DNA of 64,000 nt. It comes from Euglena gracilis. Its lineage: Eukaryota; Euglenida; Euglenophyceae; Euglenales. The notes under the pieces are model-generated. The model had not been told where the DNA came from. It saw only the letters and a list, made by a program, of their open reading frames with translations, and ran no database searches. The stretch is from NCBI GenBank assembly GCA_039621445.1, contig CP154956.1, positions 85,742,474 to 85,806,473 on the forward strand, given 5' to 3'. Both the position numbers and the translations under genes were made by a program. How positions within the stretch are numbered: the stretch's first letter is position 1; every line of letters begins with the position of its first letter. Positions 51,439 through 61,688 of the stretch are shown one piece after another.

Positions 51439-52496
51439 CCAGGAAAAAAGGCAAGGAATTACCCCGCATTGTGTGTGTGTGTGTGTGTGTGCGTGTGCGT
51501 GCGTGCGTGTGTGTACTTAGGCAAATCAGAAACCCTAGAAATGGAAATTGAGGACAGTGAACTGGTCTTTCTGGGAAATTCAGGACTGGTCTTTCCGTTC
51601 AGGAGCTCGGTTGTTGAGGCGTCATAAAGAGAAGTATTTATAGGAGGCTTTTATCGCTCGGGGCTCTGCCCTGGCTTCGCAGAAGACGGTGGCACTTGTT
51701 GCCAGGAATTTGTTGACCTGCAAGAATAGTCAGTTTATCACCTCAGTTATGCAACGCTGAAACCAAGTTGGCTGACACAACTGCGCACGCATGTAAGCAA
51801 TTTAGCTTAGCTTGTGCAATTGCCCAAGCCAAACAAGATGATGACTTGCTCAACCCTCCCCAAATAACCTGGCGGGGGCCCTTGCTCCTGGCAGTGGCCG
51901 AATAACTGGGGAGCGTTCCAATAACTTGCCACCCCTCTTTTAAGACAAAATTCCTTTACGACGCTGAAAAAAGAGCCCAAATAACTTGGCAGGGGGGCAG
52001 GGCCAAAAGTTGGTTCCAATAACCTGGCACCCTGCCAGATAATTTGGGGGGGTGGGTTACAAAAAGTTAGCTTGCGCAATTGCGCAAGCAGATTGTGCAA
52101 GCTAATTTTTTTTAATTTTTGGAAGTTAGCTTGCGTCCAACTCCATCTGCATCCAGCTCAAGTTTCAGTCCAAGTGGCAAGAAGATAAATGTCGATACAT
52201 GTCTGTGTCATACAGAACAATTAGGATAAAGGTCAGCAACAGAGTTTTTCACAACTCAGTCCTAAAAACCCTAACCCTGAACCTATCCACTTTGCACATA
52301 AGGCATAAATGCCTTGCGCATCTGCGCAAGTGAGCACTCTGAAAAGTGGAGAAATAACGGCCTTTTTGGGATCACTTTTGACCTGGTTTGTGGCAAAAGT
52401 TGCGTCCAACTGAGCTGGTATCAGGGGGTTTTTTTTTTAGTCTTGGACGCCCTCCCCCGGGGGGGGGGAGGGGGGGAGGGTGGGTGGGCCCCTTTG
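51439..52496. other. Intergenic, with GT microsatellite and TGCGCA hairpins
   Basis: GT repeat at 51,472-51,512. A run of CAATAACTTGGCA / CCAAATAACTTGGCAGG modules at 51,850-52,060. Hairpins TTAGCTTGCGCAATTGCGCA (52,069) and CTTGCGCATCTGCGCAAG (52,314). A G block at 52,455. No exon. Confidence 0.5.
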
Positions 52497-53773
52497 CACA
52501 TATGGCACGAAGTGGGGAGTGGCAAGGGGGGGTAAGGGGGGGTAAGGGGGGGTAAGGGGGGTAAGGGGGGGTAAGGGGGGTGGGTAAGGGGGGGTAAGGG
52601 GGTCGGGGGGGTAAGGGGGGGTAAAGGGGGGGGGGAAGGGGGGGTAAGGGGGGGGGGGGGAAGGGGGGGTAAGGGGGTGGGGGGGGGGGGTAAGGGGGGG
52701 TAAGGGGGGGTAAGGGGTGGGTAAGGGGGGGTAAGGGGGGGGAAGGGGGGGTAAGGGGGGGTAAGGGGGGGTAAGGGGGGGGGGGGTAGGGGGGGGGAAT
52801 GGAGAGGAATTGAGGGTGGTTTTGGTCTGTATGGAGATTTTCAGTCCTTAAAAGAGGCCCGTGTACGCGTTTTTTCGCAGTAAACAAGTTGACATGCCAA
52901 ACACTGGACACACAATCGGTTTGACCCACGGAAAGGATATTGTTATTTGAGTTCCAGGGGGGGGTTCGGGGGGGGGCGGAGCCCCCCCCCGCCACTGCAA
53001 ACGGTTGAGCACAAAAGGAATTTGCTATGCCTACATTATGCGGAAAACCGAATTTTCAATGCCAAACACTGGACACAGAATTCAGACGCAAAATCAGTTT
53101 GACCCACGGAAAGGATATTGTTATTTGGGTTCCAGGGGGGGGTTCGGGGGGGGGGCGGAGCCCCCCCCGCCACTGCAAACGGTTGAGCACAAAAGGAATT
53201 TGCTATGCCTACATTATGCGGAAAACCGAATTTTCAATGCCAAACACTGGACACAGAATTCAGACGCAAAATCAGTTTGACCCACGGAAAGGATATTGTT
53301 ATTTGGGTTCCAGGGGGGGGTTCGGGGGGGGGCGGACCCCCCCCCCCCGCCACTGCGAACGGTTGAGCACAAAAGGAATTTGCTATGCCTACATTATGCG
53401 GAAAACCGAATTTTCAATGCCAAACAATGGACACAGAATTCAGACGCAAAATTAGTTTGACCCACGGAAAGGTTACCACCCATTGGCCCTGAAGCAGTGA
53501 GGGGGGTAAGGGGGGGTAAGGGGGGGTAAGGGGGGGTAATGGGGGGGAAGGGGGGTAAGGGGGGGTAAGGGGGGGTAAGGGGGGGGGGGTAAGGGGGGGT
53601 AAGGGGGGGTAAGGGGGGGGTAAAGGGGGGTAAGGCGGGGTAAGGGGGGGTAAGGGGGGGTAAGGGGGGGTAAGGGGGGGTAAGGGGGGGTAAGGGGGTC
53701 GGGGGGTAAGGGAGGAAAAGGGGGGGGTAAGGGGCGGTAATGGGGGGTAAGGGGTCCCCACTTCGTGCCATGT
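52497..53773. mobile_element. TIR element with GGGGGGTAA arrays and four direct repeats of about 179 bp
   Basis: Left CACATATGGCACGAAGTGGG and right CCCCACTTCGTGCCATG are inverted and shared with 6,893 and 14,054. GGGGGGTAA-type arrays fill 52,515-52,790 and 53,498-53,750. Between them, units with TTGAGCACAAAAGGAATTTG start at 53,005, 53,183 and 53,363, with a partial unit before the first. Each has CCAAACACTGGACACAGAA, GTTTGACCCACGGAAAGG and a GGTTCGGG/GGCGGAGCCC hairpin. The repeats are about 98% alike, so the expansion is recent. A 142-codon frame through them is the repeat translated. Confidence 0.9.
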
Positions 53774-53779
53774 CTCCCC

Positions 53780-54010
53780 CTTTGACCCCCCGGGGGGGGG
53801 GGGCTGGTGGGTATATCTTTTTTTGGCGCCGAAGGTGCCGAAAATTTTGAAAAGGTTCTATTTTTAGCATTTTTGGCCATTTTCGGGGAAAAGTGGGTGG
53901 GTCCCCCGGGACCTCCCTCCCCTCCCCTGGCCCTGGGGGAGCCTCACCCCAGGGGGTGGGTGGGTGGGTGCCGACCCCCTCCCCCCCGGTCTTTAAAAAA
54001 CCCCTGGTTG
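53780..54010. repeat. G-rich block with GGCGCCGAAGGTGCCG hairpin
   Basis: Follows the TIR element directly. Modules GGTGGGTATATCTTTT, GGCGCCGAAGGTGCCGAAAA, TTTTTAGCATTTTTGGCC, AAAGTGGGTGGG, then GGTCTTTAAAAAACCCCTGG. Same order as 63,230-63,430. Confidence 0.75.
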
Positions 54011-54860
54011 GCATCTTATTTGTGGTTTTACCCCCAACCAATGCGTGAGCCCCAAAAAATCGTCTTTTATGGGCAAAAAAATTCTTTCCACACTGTGCGA
54101 TTTGTTTAAATTTGTATAAATAGAGATTTCATTAATCCAGGGTCACTTTCGAGAGCTTGGAGAGCCACCTACATCTATGTTCTGGGTCAGGGGCACCTTG
54201 GAGGAGAATTATCAAAAAAATTTCTGTCTAAGGATTGAAAATAATTTCCATCCTTGAAATGAGAGTCAGACAATGAGATCATGATAAAAGGTCACACAGA
54301 ATCAAATTCCAATGTTTTTTTTTGACATGGAAAGTGTAAGTTGCCATGCTGTTTTTGTGATAGTGTAGATTATCTTTTCATGGTACAAGACTTTCCCAAA
54401 ATCAGACTCCCAACAAGAGAATTTTGCATTGGGGCCCAGCCCAACGCAACTTACTCAGTATTCAAGTCGTCAGGGGGCAACTCTTGGAGGACATTTGTGC
54501 CGATGGGGGGGGGGGCAGTTGAATGCCACTGAAGATTGGCGTAAATTTTTTTCCCAAAAAAGCATTGCAATTTTGTCACCTATTTGCCAGTCCGCTGCAT
54601 TGGCTTCCATTATTCATTTAACCTCGTTCCCACAGTTAATCTCATTCCTGGAGTGCCTTTTTATTTTTGTTCACCATTATCCCATATCATTTTTTTTGGC
54701 ATTATGTTGTTGTATCACTGTGCTGTGTAATATGTTTGTATTGTGCATGTCTGTGATTTAGATTATTAATTTTATTGAAGGTTTTGTTTCGCTTTTGGTT
54801 TCATTTTTCTTGTCCTGTTTTATTTGAATCTTCTTGTTTATCTGCTTGGAGATCCATCCC
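54011..54860. other. AT-rich spacer
   Basis: A short + frame (54,341-54,532) with IGAQPNATYSVFKSSGG is open but has no splice pair. Otherwise nothing. Confidence 0.35.
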
Positions 54861-54871
54861 TCGCGAAACCC

Positions 54872-54930
54872 AAATCCCGGCTTCAATCCAGGTTACAATC
54901 CCAACCCGGGCTTCAATCGAGCACCAGTGT
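54872..54930 (+). pseudogene. Relic of an Asn-Pro-Gly-Tyr tail exon
   Basis: Reads NPNPGFNPGYNPNPGFN. Nucleotides TCAATCCAGGTTACAATCC match gene A's tail exon (TCCAATCCAGGTTACAATCC) almost exactly. No acceptor gives the phase 2 that gene A uses (the AG at 54,851 gives the wrong frame), so it looks like a decayed or partial duplicate of the tail. Confidence 0.6.
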
Positions 54931-55262
54931 TGCCCATCAGGCTAAGAAACATACTCAGAGGGTTTTACTCGAGGTCTGCATTGTTGTTCTCAGTGGATTG
55001 ATTTATTCAATTTTCAGGGTAACCATCAAACGTTATGGTTCATAAATTTATCTTTATCCTCTTTCCACCACAATTTGTTTCTTTGATAGGCTTTGAAGAT
55101 ATGGCAAATTGTGGCTGAATGTTTTGATATGAATGCGAGTCTCCAAGCTTTGTATTTTTTTTTTGCCAGGGGACACGTATGAGTGGCAGAGTGAAAGACG
55201 ACAAGTTCCAGCACCCCTGTGTCATCAGACTTGCAGTGGCCATAGGCACTGGTGTTTGGCAG

Positions 55263-55452
55263 CGGCCCTCCCCCGGGCTACAACCCCAACCCCCCCTATG
55301 GCGGCGGCCATGGCCCCTTTGCTGCTGTGCGTGACGCACAAGGGCCATGCCACCAACGCCGGGTGCAACCCCAACATGTACAACAATCCCAACATGCCTG
55401 TCTGGCAGGCAGCGCACCTGAGCCTTGGCTTCCCACTCTTGAGCCCCTGTGA
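55263..55452 (+). CDS. Tail-type exon B: GYNPNPPYGGGHG
   Basis: Acceptor GGTGTTTGGCAG (ending 55,262) and phase 2 entry, as for gene A's own tail exon. It reads GPPPGYNPNPPYGGGHGPF. The frame continues with AAVRDAQGPCHQRRVQ to a stop at 55,452. In the +1 frame, 55,360-55,395 reads AGCNPNMYNNPNMP, the same tail style, so a frameshift probably separates two parts of the original repeat. It is either an alternative 3' exon of gene A (its EF-hand exons end in the matching phase) or the remnant of another copy. Confidence 0.5.
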
Positions 55453-56049
55453 GATAATTATATTGTGATTTGGCTTGAGTGTTTTTGTTGGAATCAAAAT
55501 GGCTCACATCTCGATTTTGGGTTCATGCAATCTCATAGTCATTCAATGGCCCCATGCAAAGTATCCCAACAGGCGCCACAAGGTTGATGTGCATAAAATC
55601 AACCACAATAAAGATTAAATGTGAAAGAAGTAAACCATTCCGCTGCCACGAGAAAATAGTTTTCAGAAAAGCACACCATTACATGAGACTGGATAAACAA
55701 TCATTCTTCTTGCACAGTTGGTGTCTCTCTGTTGAGTATTTTGGCAATGCACCACAAAGGGAAAAAGGCAGAATCCATCCCTGTAGTGTTGAAGGTTTAG
55801 GATGACCAGGAAGTGTAATGGTTCAATTGGAAGGAAGGGCATTTTCCTTCATCATCTCCATGTCAGGAGTTTTTCGGAGTTTGGCTTTGGTCGGAATTTT
55901 GGAATGGGTGAGCAGCCTTCGGGCCCAAAAACGGCCATTTTTAAGGGAAAGTTGTTTGGTCAGCTGGAACCGGGACCCAAACCAACCCTCTGGGGGTGTA
56001 TAGGTTATGGGCGGGCACCCCATAGCACAAGGCACCCTCCTCCTGTGGT
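55453..56049. other. Spacer
   Basis: A + frame from ATG 55,554 (83 codons, KCERSKPFRCHEKIVFRK) is within chance length. A GGCGGGCACCCCATAGC module (56,010) relates to 10,850. Nothing firm. Confidence 0.35.
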
Positions 56050-56640
56050 CAAGCACCTATGAAATGACTGGGCGTGACTGGGCATGACTGGGCATGACTG
56101 GCTTTGAGGACCCCCATGGGGGGGTTCCGTGACTGGGCGTGACTGGCTTTTTTTTGGCCACGTCCTTTTTTTAAAGTTCTTTTTGACCACTTTTGGCCAC
56201 TTTTGACATTTTTTTGTGCTGTTTTTGAAGTCGAAAGCAGCGAGAAGTGGTCGAAAGTGGGCAAAAGTGCCCAAATCAGTCAAGAGCAACCAGAAGTGGC
56301 CAAAAGCAGCCAAAAGAAGCAAAATGGCCAAAAGCAGCCAAAAACAGTTTGAAAAGTGACCAAAGCAGTGAAAATCAACAAAAAGTGGCCAAGAGCAGTC
56401 AAACACATCAAAAAGTGGCCAAAAGCAGGCAAAAGCAATTAAAAAAAAGTGGCCAAAAGCAGTGAAAAGCAATGAAAGTGAAAGTTGGCAAAAGTTGACA
56501 AAAGCAGTCAAAAGCATTAAAAAGTGGCCAAAAATCGTCAAAAGCACCTAGAATGGCTAAAAGCAGTCAAAGCAGCAAAAAGTGGCTAAAAGTAGTCAAA
56601 AGCAGCAAAAAGTTGCCAAATGCAGTCAAAAGTGGCCAAA
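56050..56640. repeat. GGCCAAAA-type degenerate minisatellite, copy 2
   Basis: CATGACTGGGC/CGTGACTGG units (56,068-56,150), then T-rich TTTTGGCCACTTTTGACA, then A-rich AAAAGTGGCCAAAAGCAG to 56,640. The switch of orientation near GCTGTTTTTGAAGTCGAAAG matches that at 310 in copy 1. Confidence 0.8.
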
Positions 56641-56757
56641 GAGTGCCTCTCACCGCAGGGTCCCATTTCCCCCGTCCCTGTACCACAATAGCCCCCTTGA
56701 TGACAGAAAATGAGCCTGCCATTGTGTGTTGTCCCTGGGCACATTTTCGACTCTCAG

Positions 56758-58176
56758 ATTGGCATCGTTCAACCACTGCCACCCTGACCCCTATTGGGAT
56801 GACTACTGCGGGCCCCACTGTGATCATCATTACGGCCACGGCCACTACGACAACCACCACGGGCATCACCACCATCATCACAACCAGGCACTGCCGGGAA
56901 TGGTTGAACGCTGGCATACCATGTATGGCACAACAGGTGTGGCATACCATGTATGGCACAACGGGTGTTGTGTCTGGAACCCTTCGCCTCAAATGCCCCA
57001 TAGAGAATTTGGGAGTTCACAAATGAATGATCTCATCTGATTTACGACCGGATGAGGCGCACCGATATTGTGGGTGTGCCACCATCACCTTCGATGGGGT
57101 GCAGTCTGATAGTATATTCCGGTTGGCAGGTTTTTGTTCTATTTTGGCCAACAATTTCGTTGGACATACAACTGCATTCAAAATTTGGCTGCCACGTTCC
57201 AAAAATCATGGCCGCCAAAAATTCCCCCAAACGCCCCCATCTTTCAGACCCAGGCATCACCCACATATCCCCCCGCAGAATACAGGTTTTGACCCCCCCA
57301 AGAAAGACTCAGATTTGAGGAATCTTCCGAAGACACGCAACTTTCAACAACAGAACAACACAGTAAAATAGGATCCCTGAATTGCGCCAAAAAATGGACA
57401 CGGTGTTAATTGGGAGCGTGGAAGGAGGAGGTTGCACATATTTCTCATTTTTGGCACGCATCATTTTTTTGCAAAAAAGGTGCATGTTTCGCACATTTTG
57501 TGCACAGTTAGCACATATACATTTCGAGGTTTTCAGGACTTTTCCACTGCATATTTTGCCCATTCCTGCATATTTTCCGCATATTGCTGGGGCCATTTTT
57601 AACTTCTTCCAGCAATTTTTAGCCTTTCATTTGCTTTCATTTCGCTTGCATTTTGCATATTTGGCTTTTTTTGGGCAAATTTGGACCAGTTTAGGCATTC
57701 TGAGTCACCAATGGGCCATTTTTGAACCATTTTGTACCACTTTTTGCCATTTTCAGCCATTTTTTTTATCAAACCAGTTCTTTGTTATTTTGGTCATTTA
57801 GGCCATTTTCTATCACAAAATCGTCCTAATTTGTTCAAAATGACCGAAAATAGCCAAAAAAAAGGCAGCCAACAAGGCAGTCAAATGACCCAAAACGGCT
57901 TGAAATGGTCGAAAATGGTCCGAAAATGGCTGATTGTGGCTGACCATGGGCTGAAATGGCCCCAGAATGGCCAAAATAGAAATGATTTGCCAATTGAGTC
58001 ACCTGAACATGACCAAAAATGGCCCGGTTCCTGAAAGACTGTGAGCTTTCTGCACATTTTTGGCGCATTTTGCATATTTAGGGCATATTTGAGCACATAT
58101 CCCCCCCCCCCCCCGTATCCTGGGGTGAGCAGTGCCTGATGACAACCATCACGGTTACCACCATGGCCACTACTGA
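56758..58176 (+). CDS. Tail-type exons C: His-rich tail in two exons
   Basis: Exon 56,758-56,936: acceptor ACATTTTCGACTCTCAG, phase 2 in. It reads LASFNHCHPDPYWDDYCG, HHYGHGHYDNHHGHHHHHH, then ALPGMVERWHTMYGTT, ending at donor ACAACAG|GTGTGG in phase 1. Exon 58,133-58,176: acceptor TGGGGTGAGCAG, phase 1 in, PDDNHHGYHHGHY and TGA 58,174-58,176. In all there are about 24 His in 75 residues plus Cys and Asp, which suggests Zn/Ni/Cu binding or pH sensing. Phases fit direct splicing from gene A's third exon (phase 2). No EF-hand exon of its own is present between 51.1 and 56.7 kb. A 27-bp direct repeat (GGCATACCATGTATGGCAC) spans the end of the first exon. Confidence 0.5.
57027..57371 (+). other. 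Open frame inside the intron between the His-rich exons
   Basis: 114 codons from ATG 57,027: SDLRPDEAHRYCGCATITF, then GFCSILANNFVGHTTAFKI and a Pro/Asn/Lys-rich end. It reads fairly well, but the minus strand is open too. It could be a nested exon or chance. Confidence 0.3.
57372..58132. repeat. Degenerate GGCCATTTT / AAAATGGCC sequence
   Basis: T-rich TTTTGGGCCATTTTTG units to 57,800, then A-rich AAATGGTCGAAAATGG units to 58,030: a loose inverted arrangement like that at 1-505. A C run at 58,101. Confidence 0.5.
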
Positions 58177-58761
58177 CCAGGAGTCCTGCTTTGTCTGCAG
58201 ATGTGCTTCCCCAGTCGCAAATGAATGGCATTTTCTGGCTCAGTGTGTTTGTTTCTGGCTGGTTTATTCTTTCCGGAACAATTTACAAGCGTGTCTTTCT
58301 CACTGTTCCACAGTGAAAAAGTCAGACATTTTTTGAACCTCCAGCCGACACAAAAAGCTGAAAAGCAATGTGATCACATATATTTTTCTCAATTTTGGGT
58401 GCCCAGAATTGATAGGGCAAAAGAATCCTTTGTTTGCCAAAAAAACCCAGCCATCTTCGACACGTGGGCACAAAAAATCGGCTTTTGTTGGGAGCATAAT
58501 TTGATGAGAGAAATCTAAATAGAAGCCCCCTTTTCCGAGATTTAAACAACTGTCTGAATAACAAACTGTCTGAATAAGAGCCAGACAGGGCTCGTACAGG
58601 GGCTTATTCAGGGTAGGGCTCTTATTCAGGAGCTATTCATAGGGCTTATGCAGGGGGCAGCTCAGAGCGGCAGGGGGTATTTTGAAGCTGTTATCCGGGG
58701 GTGGCTATTATTCAGGGGGTAGTTTGCCTCAGGATGGAGACAATTTCCTGGGGGGCGGCAG
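58177..58761. repeat. CTTATTCAGGG-type short repeat and spacer
   Basis: At 58,550-58,735 CTGAATAA, GGGCTTATTCAGGG, GGGCTCTTATTCAGG and GCTATTATTCAGGGGG recur at short spacing. No exon. Confidence 0.5.
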
Positions 58762-59109
58762 GTGGGTCCTGCACTCCCCAGTGAAGAGTGCAGCCTCGAA
58801 AGCACCTCATGGCGCTTTGAGCCTCCTTCTTTTCGACCTTCCTTCCGTGGTTTGGACCGGCAGAGGCCGAAGGCGTTTACAACCCATCGGGGAGAGTCTC
58901 GCTTTGGAGGTTTTTCAAGCGCATCCCCCAGCCCACCCCCCCTGTGTGTTGTCCAAGTGGTGATAGCCCGCAAGTCGTCTGACAAGCAGCTCATTTGCAT
59001 CCAGGTCGCCCTCATAGAGGGCCCACCCTGCCTACCTAACCGGATTTTGAGGTTGTATCACAGTATCGCCGTATCATTGTCTCCATCGCCAAAGTTTCTT
59101 TGCCACTGA
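58762..59109 (+). CDS. Open frame of 115 codons, possibly one or two exons
   Basis: Reads PALPSEECSLESTSWRFEP, then RGLDRQRPKAFTTHRGES and, further on, VVIARKSSDKQLICIQVAL. Charged, natural composition. Internal splicing is possible (GCATCCAG|GTCGCC at 59,004). It precedes the exon at 59,202 on the same strand and may belong to the same gene. Confidence 0.35.
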   Translation: MGPALPSEECSLESTSWRFEPPSFRPSFRGLDRQRPKAFTTHRGESRFGGFSSASPSPPPLCVVQVVIARKSSDKQLICIQVALIEGPPCLPNRILRLYHSIAVSLSPSPKFLCH

Positions 59110-59201
59110 AACAGCAGACGAGACACATTTTGAATTCTACGTTTTTGGGAGCATCACGAGCATGCAGGCAGAGAAATCCTTCCATGCTTTTTCTGTTCCA
59201 G

Positions 59202-59423
59202 CCGTTGGATTTTCCACCGAATATTCTCGCGCAGCATTTTCTCTGGAAACAGGAGGATGCTGATCAGCGGTTTGGAGATTTGGTGATTGGTGTTGAAGAG
59301 GGAGCTTGGGGGGATCCATTTTGGCGGCCGTTTTCTGGACCAAAAAATATTTCAGTGCTCTGCACCGAAAATAAAGGACCCCACCCTAGGGTCCCACTCT
59401 GCCGACCACCCCAGGGAAAATAA
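59202..59423 (+). CDS. Terminal exon, unknown protein
   Basis: A strong acceptor (ATGCTTTTTCTGTTCCAG, ending 59,201), then phase 0 for 73 codons to TAA at 59,421. Peptide segments: PLDFPPNILAQHFLWKQED, ADQRFGDLVIGVEEGAWG, DPFWRPFSGPKNISVLCTE. Aromatic- and acid-rich. The minus strand is also open, but the acceptor supports +. No family recognised. Confidence 0.5.
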   Translation, partial: PLDFPPNILAQHFLWKQEDADQRFGDLVIGVEEGAWGDPFWRPFSGPKNISVLCTENKGPHPRVPLCRPPQGK

Positions 59424-59960
59424 GATCCACCCGCAACCTGGGTCACCAACCTGTGGGGGGGGAAACAGCAACACAATCACCCCAGCTGCAAAAATAGTCC
59501 TTCTAGTTGGACGAAATGACAGCACACACAAAGATGCACACATCCCTCACATGTGGTATTAATTTGATTACAACAGAAACCTCAGAAAAGGACAGGGGTT
59601 TATTTTATCGGGGGAGCATCTGGCCCTGTTTTTCCCCCCCCCCCCCCCCCGAAGCGTTTAGGACCCCCCCCCCAATTACAGAGGTTTGGGCTTGGGAAAA
59701 TGCCCAAATTTTGGTGTGAAATCACATAAATTTCTCAGAATTTCACAAAAGTAGCGTAGTTTTCCCTCCGGAATTCCGCCCTGCTTTTTTAGGGATCCCC
59801 CCAACATTCCGCCCAGCATAAACCATCCCGTCCACCGTCCAAAATTATCCTCCCCCCTCCGGTGGTGACATCGACATCAGAAACAACGTTGAATTGAACA
59901 GCCACCCTTCCCCTTTGTCCAATCACTCCATGACCAGTGAACACCACCCTCCCGGATCAG
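59424..59960. other. Spacer with C runs
   Basis: C runs at 59,634-59,650 and 59,666. Short frames only. Confidence 0.4.
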
Positions 59961-60193
59961 AGAACAGAAGGCCAATGATCAGCAGGCACAGAGGGACACG
60001 GATCGACTGCCCCCCATCGAGCTGCCCAGCATCAGTGGTGAGGCTGGCCCATGCTTGGCGACGGCCGAAGCCTTGCTCTTGGCCAGCACAACAGCCCTCC
60101 TCTCCCCCCATCCGGACGCACAGTGGACCGTCCCTGGTCGCATTGAGTTCTCGGCTGCGGCGGGGCGGTTGACTTTTGCTTTGTCTCTCTTTG
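59961..60193 (+). CDS. Internal exon, unknown protein
   Basis: Acceptor CTCCCGGATCAG (ending 59,960) and donor CTTTG|GTGTGA (60,194). In phase 2 it gives 77 codons: EQKANDQQAQRDTDRLPPI, ELPSISGEAGPCLATAEAL, LLASTTALLSPHPDAQW, TVPGRIEFSAAAGRLTFAL. The end is phase 1. An in-frame TGA upstream (59,933) shows the exon must begin near the chosen acceptor. One of the best coding segments in the window. No family recognised. Confidence 0.55.
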
Positions 60194-60204
60194 GTGTGAA
60201 AATA

Positions 60205-60440
60205 CCCACGTCCCCCCCCCCTTGTCCACCCACCACCCCCATATCCCGACCCCCCTCCCCCCTGGTGAAGGGTTGCAGGTCGGGGGGGGGGGGCGAACGA
60301 CCACCTCTGGTCGGGGATTGTAGGTGACCTAAGAAAAGTTGAGGTTTTTTTTTGGCACCTAGTCATGCGACGGGCGCAAATGACCACCGGTCACCCCGGT
60401 CGGGGGTTGAAGGTACCCAATCGGTGAGCAAAGGAGGGAT
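60205..60440. mobile_element. Element related to 40,575-40,785
   Basis: C run with CTTGTCCACCCACCACCCCC at the left. Interior GAAGGGTTGCAGGTCGGG, CACCTAGTCATGCG and GGTCGGGGGTTGAAGG in the same order as at 40.6-40.8 kb. The right terminus is not clear. Confidence 0.55.
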
Positions 60441-61385
60441 GGAAAACCTCCTCTTATCTTAATGGCAATGTTGTTCAACATGGTGCAAATTGGATTTATT
60501 TTTGTTTTGTCATGTTCTTCAGTGGAGGGAAAACAATTGTGTTTTTTTGTATTATGTGCATTTTTTAACAGTTTTATTTTTTTTGTTTTGTTTATTTTGC
60601 TTGTTTTGCATTTTCTGGTGATTTTTGTTGTTTTTTTTTTCGGCTTGGAAAAGTTTCACAATTTTTTGTCCCAAAAATGTTCTATGGGCACAGAGTGTGT
60701 GTCATGGGATGGAGTGAACCCACAGGGGGAAAAGGGCAGTAATTCAACGAAAAATTTGGACCTGCTTTTTTTTACACAAGGCCAAAACTTTGTCAACCTT
60801 TTTCTATTTGTTGTTGTTGTTGTTGTTTTTTGCCGACGAATTGCATAATTTCGGAATCAGGATGTTCTATCAACCTATCATGTTCTATAAACATCGAAGT
60901 ATAGCTAGACGATGAAGGAATTTCCTTTCGTCGTCAAAGACAAAAAAAATATTCATTCCTCTCCAACAGAAAAGTTGCTATCCAGGGGGAGCTCCTCAAG
61001 GGATTTACATGCAACTGGCATTTTTTTTGTGTTTATTTGCTTTTTTTTGTGTTTGTCTGCATTTTTGCATCATGTTTTTCGAGGATCCATTTCACTTCTT
61101 TCTTTATGTTCAGGAAGGGCTGTGCGGGTATCAGACATTCAGTTAGTGTGTTCACCAAAAGCAGCCTTTTTCTAGCCTCAGACCCCATTGACGATTTTAT
61201 TTTGCAGCCGCCCAAACGGTAACACATTTAAAGACGGTAACGCATTTTTGGTTTTTGGGGGACAAAAATGGGCCAAAAATGGGTCGGAAATGGGCCGGCC
61301 AGCTCAAGTTTAGGGTCAAAAGTTTGATTTTCTGTGTTCTTTTTCTCCGAAAGCTTTTTCGTGTTCACCTGTCTCCACCAGAAAA
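60441..61385. other. AT-rich spacer
   Basis: T-rich with GTTGTTGTTGTTGTT (60,811). Short frames around 61,110-61,222 on both strands are not decisive. Confidence 0.4.
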
Positions 61386-61688
61386 AATTTGTGTTCACCA
61401 GCGGGAATGGGAATACAGGTCACGAATGCCTCTTGCTCCCTTGTTGATAATTTGACAAGGCAACAATCTCAGCAACTTTGTTGGTGTGGTGACCTTCCAA
61501 CAATGAGTTGGTGTCACACGACACAACAAAACCAAAATGAAGACAGCATGCAACTGCCAATTTGTGATCAATGGTGGTTGTTTCTTGATGGGCGCTGTTT
61601 TGTCGAAATCCTGGAAATAGTAAATTTTAAAAATGCGTACCAAAAATTTAATCCCCCCCTAGTATGTAGCACCCCCAAAGGGTCTTAA
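61386..61688 (+). other. Open frame of about 99 codons
   Basis: GMGIQVTNASCSLVDNL, QQNQNEDSMQLPICDQ, FLDGRCFVEILEIVNFKNA. Balanced composition, but neither end has a good splice site and the length is within chance. Confidence 0.25.

Noticed and set aside
53005-53480. CRISPR-like regular repeats
   Set aside because: Units of about 179 bp with no unique spacers, inside a eukaryotic TIR element.
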